Positions 33,976-39,001 of a DNA stretch of 39,001 bases are shown here, in pieces. Origin of the DNA: an uncultured Octadecabacter sp. (GTDB lineage Bacteria; Pseudomonadota; Alphaproteobacteria; Rhodobacterales; Rhodobacteraceae); contig CALAGN010000012.1 in assembly GCA_937891785.1 (NCBI GenBank), forward strand, positions 1-39,001, written 5' to 3'. The notes under the pieces were generated by a model. That model was not told the DNA's origin. It did no database searches and saw nothing but the letters and a program-made list of their open reading frames with translations. A program made the position numbers and the translations under genes. Numbering within the stretch: the first letter of the stretch is position 1; each line of letters opens with the position of its first letter.

Positions 33976-35106
33976 ATGACAAAACCATTCTCCTTTTCCC
34001 TGAACGCCACCGATGGCAAAGCCCGTACAGGCGTCATTTCCACGCCGCGCGGTGATATTCGCACGCCAGCGTTCATGCCGGTGGGGACTGCCGCCACAGT
34101 CAAGGCGATGATGCCCGAAAGTGTGGCCGCAACGGGGGCCGATATTCTGCTGGGCAATACTTATCATTTGATGCTGCGGCCCACGGCGGAACGGATTGCG
34201 CGGCTTGGCGGGCTGCATAAATTCATGAACTGGGACAAGCCGATTTTGACGGACTCGGGCGGGTTTCAGGTGATGTCCTTGGCTGATCTGCGCAAGTTGA
34301 CGGAAAAGGGCGTGACCTTCAAATCCCACATCGACGGGTCAAAGCACGAATTGACGCCAGAACGCAGCATGGAGATTCAAAAGCTGCTGGGCAGCGATAT
34401 TGTCATGTGTTTTGACGAATGCCCCGCGCTGCCTGCGGATCGTGCGCGGCTTGAAGAAAGCATGCGCCTGTCGATGCGATGGGCGCAACGCTCGCGCGAT
34501 GCATTCGGGGATCGCCCCGGATATGCGTTGTTTGGTATTCAGCAAGGCGGGCTGGAACAAGACCTGCGCGAGGAAAGCGCTGAAGCGTTGAAAAACGTCG
34601 GCTTTGATGGTTATGCGGTGGGCGGATTGGCTGTAGGCGAAGGGCAAGAGGCGATGTTTTCCTGCCTTGATTACGCGCCTGACCAACTGCCGACCGACAA
34701 GCCGCGTTACCTTATGGGCGTGGGCAAGCCCGATGACATTGTCGGCGCGGTAAAACGCGGGATCGACATGATGGATTGCGTTTTGCCGTCGCGATCAGGG
34801 CGGACAGGGCAGGCGTTCACGCGGCGCGGGGTTCTTAACATCAAAAATGCGCGTCACGCCGATGATCCGCGCCCGCTGGACGAAGAGTGTAGCTGCCCCG
34901 CCTGTTCCAACTATTCGCGCGCCTATCTTAATCACGTCTTTCGTAGCCAAGAGATGATTTCTGGCATGCTGCTTACCTGGCATAACCTGCGCTATTTTCA
35001 GGATATCATGCAGGGGATGCGCGATGCGATTGCCGCTGGCACGTTTGCAGTCTGGGAGGCCGATTTCCACACGCAGCGCGCGGCAGGGGACATCGATCCG
35101 CTCTAG
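33976..35106 (+). CDS. tgt: Queuine tRNA-ribosyltransferase
   Basis: Tgt swaps guanine at position 34 of tRNAs Asp, Asn, His and Tyr for preQ1 (bacteria), giving queuosine. The catalytic Asp is in ILTDSGGFQ (about D92) and the nucleophilic Asp in [21 protein letters not shown] (about 262-280). The zinc site reads CSCPAC with a later His, near 304-337. I use the ATG at 33976 (376 aa), which has AGAGGT upstream and begins [13 protein letters not shown]; the frame is open to 33928. Downstream lies the decayed region before lon. Confidence 0.95.
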   Translation: MTKPFSFSLNATDGKARTGVISTPRGDIRTPAFMPVGTAATVKAMMPESVAATGADILLGNTYHLMLRPTAERIARLGGLHKFMNWDKPILTDSGGFQVMSLADLRKLTEKGVTFKSHIDGSKHELTPERSMEIQKLLGSDIVMCFDECPALPADRARLEESMRLSMRWAQRSRDAFGDRPGYALFGIQQGGLEQDLREESAEALKNVGFDGYAVGGLAVGEGQEAMFSCLDYAPDQLPTDKPRYLMGVGKPDDIVGAVKRGIDMMDCVLPSRSGRTGQAFTRRGVLNIKNARHADDPRPLDEECSCPACSNYSRAYLNHVFRSQEMISGMLLTWHNLRYFQDIMQGMRDAIAAGTFAVWEADFHTQRAAGDIDPL

Positions 35107-35287
35107 TTTGAGCGAAAAGGTCGCCAGTTCAGCAACCGCATCACTCATGACCGTGGTTTGATCCGCAGGGCCACAAGGGTCGCGGCATTCATGCCGGCAA
35201 GCGGGGTCCCGCGTGTGTCGGCAGTGCTGTTAGGCGCGCACCGGATGCGATCTAATGCGTGTAGGTTTTCGAAAAAGGAATGGGTGC

Positions 35288-35510
35288 ATGCAAAATCTTG
35301 ACGCAAACAAAACCAATGCACAGGCATTTTATGATTTGATGTTCAACCAATGCAAACCACGTGCGGTACTTTCACCAGATTTAGCCAGGTAGCGACGACT
35401 ATGCGGGGATCGACATCTTTCGCTTTGATCAAGATGGCAAGATTGTCGAACACTGGGACGTTTTGCAGGTGATCCCCGATGGGTCCGCCAACGACAACGG
35501 GTTATTCTAG
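35288..35510 (+). pseudogene. NTF2-like (SnoaL-type) protein, internally deleted
   Basis: From an ATG at 35288, with AAGGA upstream, 34 codons read MQNLDANKTNAQAFYDLMFN and then drift to a TAG at 35390-35392. In another frame from about 35394 the sequence reads DDYAGIDIFRFDQDGKIVEH, then WDVLQVIPDGSANDNGLF and TAG at 35508. These are the two ends of the NTF2-like SnoaL family (usually about 130 residues), with the central 60-70 residues missing and a frame change at the junction (about 35360-35393). The gene is dead. Confidence 0.75.
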
Positions 35511-35902
35511 GGGACGGCGCGCCGTTTTGAAATACGGGCGCTATTGCGATGACTGCTTTATCGGCGTGGTTTGCGATGTTCGCTTTCATCGCAAGCTGAC
35601 AAAACCGGGTCTGGCGATGGCACCGGACCTGAAGTTTGCCCCAGCGTAAGACGGTGCCAAGCCCAGCATGGTGGTGCCTTTCGACAAATTGGACGACCCG
35701 GAGGCTTGTGCCCATGATCCGCGCGATGATGGCCAATCTGCCCCCGCCCAAGGCCCGCAAGCGAACCGAATGTGATTGGTCCGCAAAGGTAAGCCATACA
35801 ATGGCGCGCTTTTTGTGCGGTTTCCCCAGAAAAGACGTGATCTTGCCTTGCGCAGGACGCGCGCAAACGGCAGTCTGGCGAGAAGTAAAAAAGCGCCTTG
35901 AT
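35511..35902 (+). other. Decayed coding-like sequence before lon
   Basis: One plus-strand frame reads GRRAVLKYGRYCDDCFIGVV, CDVRFHRKLTKPGLAMAPDL and then a TAA at 35647-35649. It continues through MVVPFDKLDDPEACAHDPRD to another stop and on through LVRKGKPYNGALFVRFPQKR. These pieces look protein-like, but I recognise no family and no intact frame exists. Antisense frames are also open but have no start, motif or binding site. I read this as remnant of one or two dead genes; the stretch from 35107 to 35287 holds nothing I can name. Confidence 0.4.
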
Positions 35903-35931
35903 GGTTGAAACGCTGGGGCATACCCCCACAT
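35903..35931 (+). promoter_or_regulatory. lon: Candidate heat-shock (RpoH) promoter for lon
   Basis: GGTTGAAA at 35903-35910 and CCCCACAT at 35924-35931 are spaced 13 bases apart, close to the sigma-32 pattern TTGAAA / CCCCATAT. The predicted start would leave a leader of about 68 bases before lon, a known heat-shock gene in proteobacteria. Seen in sequence; use by RpoH is inferred. Confidence 0.55.
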
Positions 35932-36005
35932 CTAGAAGCCAAAGAGGAGATACATCGTTGCCGCCAAGCGGGGCGTCCGTATCTTGCCAATGATAAGGAT
36001 AGAGC

Positions 36006-38417
36006 ATGCAAGACCCTCTGAGCGCGAGCTACCCCGTATTGCCACTGCGTGATATAGTGGTGTTTCCCCATATGATCGTCCCGCTGTTTGTGGGCCGCGA
36101 AAAATCTGTTCGCGCCCTTGAAGAGGTGATGCAGGACGACAAGCAAATCCTGCTGTCCAGCCAGATCGACCCGGGTGTCGATGATCCTGCCAGCGATGGG
36201 ATCTACACCGTCGGTGCGCTGGCCAATGTTCTGCAATTGCTGAAGCTGCCCGATGGCACCGTCAAGGTGCTGGTCGAAGGCATCAGCCGTGTACGGATCA
36301 CTGAATATATCGATAATCCGAATTTCTTTGAGGCGAGTGCGGAATACCTTACCGAAGTGCCAGGTGATAATGCCGTGACAGAAGCGCTGATGCGCTCGGT
36401 TGCAAATGAATTCGAACGCTATTCGAAGGTGAAAAAGAACATCCCCGAAGAAGCTTTGGCCGCAGTTGGTGAAGCAAGCGAACCTGCCAAGCTGGCCGAT
36501 TTGGTCGCGGGGCATCTTGGCATCGAAGTGGCACAAAAGCAGGATTTGCTAGAAACGCTTTCCGTGTCGGATCGTCTGGAAAAGGTGTTCGGGTTGATGC
36601 AGGGCGAAATGTCCGTCCTTCAAGTCGAGAAAAAGATCAAGACGCGCGTCAAAACCCAAATGGAGCGCACCCAGCGCGAATATTATCTGAACGAGCAGAT
36701 GAAGGCGATCCAGAAGGAATTGGGCGACGGCGAAGAGGGCGAGGGCGAAATTGCCGAGCTTGAGGCTAAAATCGCTGCAACTAAGTTTTCCAAGGAAGCA
36801 CGCGACAAGGCTGAGGCCGAGCTGAAAAAGCTCAAGAATATGTCGCCCATGTCGGCCGAAGCCACAGTCGTGCGCAACTATCTTGACTGGCTGCTGTCGA
36901 TCCCGTGGGGCGTGAAGTCGCGCACCAAAAAGAACCTTGCGAACGCGCAGGCGGTTCTGGATGCGGATCATTATGGTCTAGAAAAGGTCAAGGAACGTAT
37001 CGTTGAATATCTAGCCGTGCAACAGCGCAGCGCCAAGCTGAAGGGGCCGATCATGTGCCTTGTCGGCCCTCCCGGCGTGGGTAAAACCAGCCTCGGCAAG
37101 TCTGTCGCCAAGGCCACGGGGCGCGAATTCATTCGCATTTCCTTGGGCGGTGTGCGTGACGAGTCCGAAATTCGTGGGCACCGTCGCACATACATCGGCT
37201 CCATGCCGGGTAAGATCATTCAGGCGCTGAAGAAAGCGAAAACAACCAACCCGCTGATCTTGCTCGATGAAATCGACAAGATGGGGCAGGATTTCCGTGG
37301 TGATCCCGCGTCTGCCATGCTTGAGGTGCTGGACCCTGAACAGAACAGCACGTTTGCCGATCATTACCTCGAGGTCGAATATGACCTGTCCAACGTAATG
37401 TTCCTGACCACGGCGAACTCTTACAACATGCCCGGACCGTTGCTGGACCGAATGGAGATCATTGCGTTGGCGGGTTACACTGACGACGAAAAGGTCGAGA
37501 TTGCGAAACAGCACCTTTTGTCCAAGCAGATGAAGAACCACGGGCTAAAGCCAAAGGAATTCGAACTGACCGACGATGCGCTGCGTGAAATGGTGCGCGT
37601 TTATACCCGCGAGGCGGGTGTGCGGAATCTGGAACGTGAAATCGCCAAAGTTGCCCGCAAGGCCGTCACCAAGATCGTCAAGAAAGAAGCGGATCACATC
37701 GTGGTCAACGCCGACAATCTGGACGACTATCTTGGCGTCAAGAAATACCGCTATGGTCTGGCCGAATTGGAAGATCAGATCGGTGTTGTGACGGGGCTTG
37801 CCTACACATCGGTTGGTGGTGAATTGCTGTCAATCGAAGCCCTGCGACTGCCGGGCAAAGGCCGGATGAAAACCACTGGCAAGCTGGGCGATGTGATGAA
37901 GGAATCCATTGAAGCGGCGAGCAGCTATGTGCGCTCTATCAGCCCGCAAATCGGGGTGAAGCCACCAAAGTTCGACAAGATCGATATCCACGTCCATGTG
38001 CCCGACGGTGCAACGCCCAAAGACGGGCCAAGCGCGGGTCTGGCGATGGTCACATCTATCGTGTCGGTGCTGACGCAAATTCCCGTACGCCGCGATATTG
38101 CCATGACTGGCGAAGTATCCTTGCGCGGCAATGCGATGCCGATTGGCGGTTTGAAAGAAAAGCTGCTGGCGGCCCTGCGTGGCGGTATCAAGACGGTTCT
38201 GATCCCGCAAGAAAACGAAAAAGATCTGGTCGATATCCCCGACAACGTGAAGGACGGGATGACAATTATTCCCGTGACGCATGTGTCCGAGGTGCTGAAG
38301 CACGCACTTGTGCGCCAACCCGAACCGATTGAATGGGACCAAGAGGCCGAGGAAGAAGCCGCCGCCGCTGCCGCGCTGAGACCAAGCGGCGACGGGGCAG
38401 GGGCCGTGGCACACTGA
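36006..38417 (+). CDS. lon: ATP-dependent protease Lon
   Basis: Lon degrades misfolded and regulatory proteins in the cytoplasm. The N-terminal substrate-binding domain (1-200, LPLRDIVVFPHMIVPLFVGRE) is followed by AAA+ Walker A GPPGVGKT near 352-359 and Walker B ILLDEIDKMG near 419-428. The protease domain has catalytic Ser in KDGPSAGLAM (about S677) and Lys in GGLKEKLLAA (about K719). The 803 residues match family length. GGATAGAGC precedes the ATG. A perfect terminator follows, so lon is a single-gene transcript. Confidence 0.97.
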   Translation: MQDPLSASYPVLPLRDIVVFPHMIVPLFVGREKSVRALEEVMQDDKQILLSSQIDPGVDDPASDGIYTVGALANVLQLLKLPDGTVKVLVEGISRVRITEYIDNPNFFEASAEYLTEVPGDNAVTEALMRSVANEFERYSKVKKNIPEEALAAVGEASEPAKLADLVAGHLGIEVAQKQDLLETLSVSDRLEKVFGLMQGEMSVLQVEKKIKTRVKTQMERTQREYYLNEQMKAIQKELGDGEEGEGEIAELEAKIAATKFSKEARDKAEAELKKLKNMSPMSAEATVVRNYLDWLLSIPWGVKSRTKKNLANAQAVLDADHYGLEKVKERIVEYLAVQQRSAKLKGPIMCLVGPPGVGKTSLGKSVAKATGREFIRISLGGVRDESEIRGHRRTYIGSMPGKIIQALKKAKTTNPLILLDEIDKMGQDFRGDPASAMLEVLDPEQNSTFADHYLEVEYDLSNVMFLTTANSYNMPGPLLDRMEIIALAGYTDDEKVEIAKQHLLSKQMKNHGLKPKEFELTDDALREMVRVYTREAGVRNLEREIAKVARKAVTKIVKKEADHIVVNADNLDDYLGVKKYRYGLAELEDQIGVVTGLAYTSVGGELLSIEALRLPGKGRMKTTGKLGDVMKESIEAASSYVRSISPQIGVKPPKFDKIDIHVHVPDGATPKDGPSAGLAMVTSIVSVLTQIPVRRDIAMTGEVSLRGNAMPIGGLKEKLLAALRGGIKTVLIPQENEKDLVDIPDNVKDGMTIIPVTHVSEVLKHALVRQPEPIEWDQEAEEEAAAAAALRPSGDGAGAVAH

Positions 38418-38442
38418 CACGACCCATGTTGCAAACAAAGGA

Positions 38443-38470
38443 GGGCGCCCGCGAAAACGGGCGCCCTTTT
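38443..38470 (+). terminator. Rho-independent terminator of lon
   Basis: GGGCGCCCG pairs with CGGGCGCCC (9 pairs, all G-C) around CGAAAA, followed by TTTT. It lies 26 bases after the lon stop, giving a clear end for its transcript. Confidence 0.92.
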
Positions 38471-38498
38471 ACTTGGCCAGACAGGTGAGAATCTGGGC

Positions 38499-38882
38499 TT
38501 ATCCGACCACGCGCAGGCGCAGGCCAAGCATACCGTAATCCACCATCATAATTCCCTCTGGCAAAGTGATGACCGCTTCGGGTGAGTGCTGCAGGACGTC
38601 TTGGGCCATCACACCTTCAAAGACGATCTCGCTGCCGATGTAGCGATATTGATAGAGGGGCTGCCCATTCGTGGCCGCGCCGACAGGAACGATATCAGTC
38701 TTCGTGCGCGTGTCACTTAATGCAACAGCGCCGCCGGTATGATTTCCACCGGCTGCAATAAATGCGATCAAGATCAGCGGAACGATGAAATGGCGGTTGC
38801 TGTTTGGAGATATGCCCAAAAGTTGGTGACGGCTGTCATCAGGCGGCGTTTTCAAGTTGCTTGATCCCGTCTTTGAACTCAA
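38499..38882 (-). CDS. Peptidase S74-type (tail-fibre chaperone domain) protein, 5' end doubtful
   Basis: Residues from SDTRTKTDIVPVGAATNG through LYQYRYIGSEIVFEGVMAQD to MMVDYGMLGLRLRV match the intramolecular chaperone (peptidase S74) domain found in tail fibres and in small bacterial secreted proteins. Here it is 127 codons at most. A hydrophobic segment (FIVPLILIAFIAA) before it resembles a signal peptide. No ATG is in frame; the only starts are TTG codons (38882, 38819). The sequence beyond about 38806 looks like an insertion-sequence end, so the original 5' end is probably lost or replaced. Confidence 0.5.
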   Translation of the reverse strand: MSSKTGSSNLKTPPDDSRHQLLGISPNSNRHFIVPLILIAFIAAGGNHTGGAVALSDTRTKTDIVPVGAATNGQPLYQYRYIGSEIVFEGVMAQDVLQHSPEAVITLPEGIMMVDYGMLGLRLRVVG

Positions 38883-39001
38883 CCCCCTGAATGATTTCGG
38901 GCAGACGGTTTGGGCCGGAAATCATTCAGGGGGTTGAGTTCAAAGCTAACCGTTGGTTCGACCCCACATTTCGCATCGTTTGTTGATATGCGATTCCGGC
39001 C
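38806..39001 (-). mobile_element. Probable insertion-sequence remnant (right edge of window)
   Basis: On the minus strand, 28 codons from 38925 to 38839 read MISGPNRLPEIIQGVEFKDG, then IKQLENAA and TGA, like a transposase tail. After that stop, the sequence TGACAGCCGTCACCAACTTT and GGGCATATCTCC resembles an element's terminal repeat (plus strand GGAGATATGCCC). The window ends before a body or second terminus, so no family can be named. It overlaps the 28-base inverted repeat. Confidence 0.4.
38871..38945. repeat. Perfect 28-base inverted repeat with 19-base spacer
   Basis: The arm at 38871-38898 begins CTTTGAACTCAACCCCCTGA and is the exact reverse complement of 38918-38945. The spacer (38899-38917) is 19 bases. 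A 28-base perfect palindrome is far beyond chance and too large for a simple operator. It carries the same transposase-tail coding sequence in both directions, so it looks like an inverted duplication at an element end. Confidence 0.85.

Noticed and set aside
35329-35931. 200-codon antisense ORF in the region before lon
   Set aside because: It runs opposite the NTF2-like remnant and has no start signal or known motif; the plus-strand remnants explain the open frame.
1-39001. CRISPR array, prophage or defence island
   Set aside because: No evenly spaced repeats, phage structural genes, or recognised defence genes were seen; the S74 domain alone is not evidence for a prophage.

Overview
The window is a stretch of ordinary chromosome from an alphaproteobacterium, most likely a marine Rhodobacterales (roseobacter-type) bacterium. 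Three things point there: the order yceD-rpmF-plsX-fabH-ihfA-merR divergent from bamE, a DksA with a degenerate zinc finger, and the long two-domain dCTP deaminase. Genus cannot be fixed from sequence alone. Most of the DNA is GC-rich and densely coding. The first ~400 bases and the last ~200 bases differ in character and look accessory.

Layout. 1-421: AT-richer DNA with a 59-residue membrane ORF on the minus strand. 422-3461 (+): glnE and a small unknown gene. 3458-5971 (-): eda and edd, the two Entner-Doudoroff enzymes, with a perfect LacI-type palindrome upstream. 6207-8624 (+): a lipoprotein, an RlmI-like rRNA methyltransferase and a PIN-domain protein. 8614-16058 (-): a long co-oriented block, in transcription order a MoxR ATPase, a DUF2927 lipoprotein, a 56-residue two-helix membrane protein, a VWA/CoxE-like protein, a broken MOSC gene, an M24-fold protein, a one-helix unknown, DedA and an M48 protease. 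16249-17831 (+): dksA and an FAD monooxygenase. 17828-19744 (-): xthA, a small secreted protein and erpA. 19843-26663 (+): dgt, argS, a SPOR protein, nagZ, scpA, scpB and a 67-residue unknown. 26667-32118 (-): dcd, tRNA-Pro(GGG), a MerR regulator, ihfA, fabH, plsX, rpmF and yceD. 32189-33494 (+): bamE and olsB. 33487-33849 (-): sufT. 33976-38417 (+): tgt, about 900 bases of decayed sequence, and lon with a heat-shock-like promoter and a strong terminator. 38499-39001: a peptidase-S74-type ORF abutting what looks like an insertion-sequence end with a perfect 28-base inverted repeat.

The genes serve core functions: nitrogen control (glnE), sugar catabolism (eda, edd), stringent response (dksA), nucleotide pools (dgt, dcd), translation (argS, tRNA-Pro, rpmF, tgt, rlmI), lipid synthesis (plsX, fabH, olsB), envelope (bamE, nagZ, SPOR protein), chromosome organisation (scpA, scpB, ihfA) and quality control (lon, M48). 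I found no CRISPR array, prophage, toxin-antitoxin pair or recognisable defence island. The least understood coherent unit is the MoxR / DUF2927 lipoprotein / two-helix protein / VWA block. The clearest unusual observations are the MOSC pseudogene inside that block, the decayed NTF2-like gene before lon, the three AAACCGTAT repeats before the small secreted protein, and the inverted repeat at the right edge.
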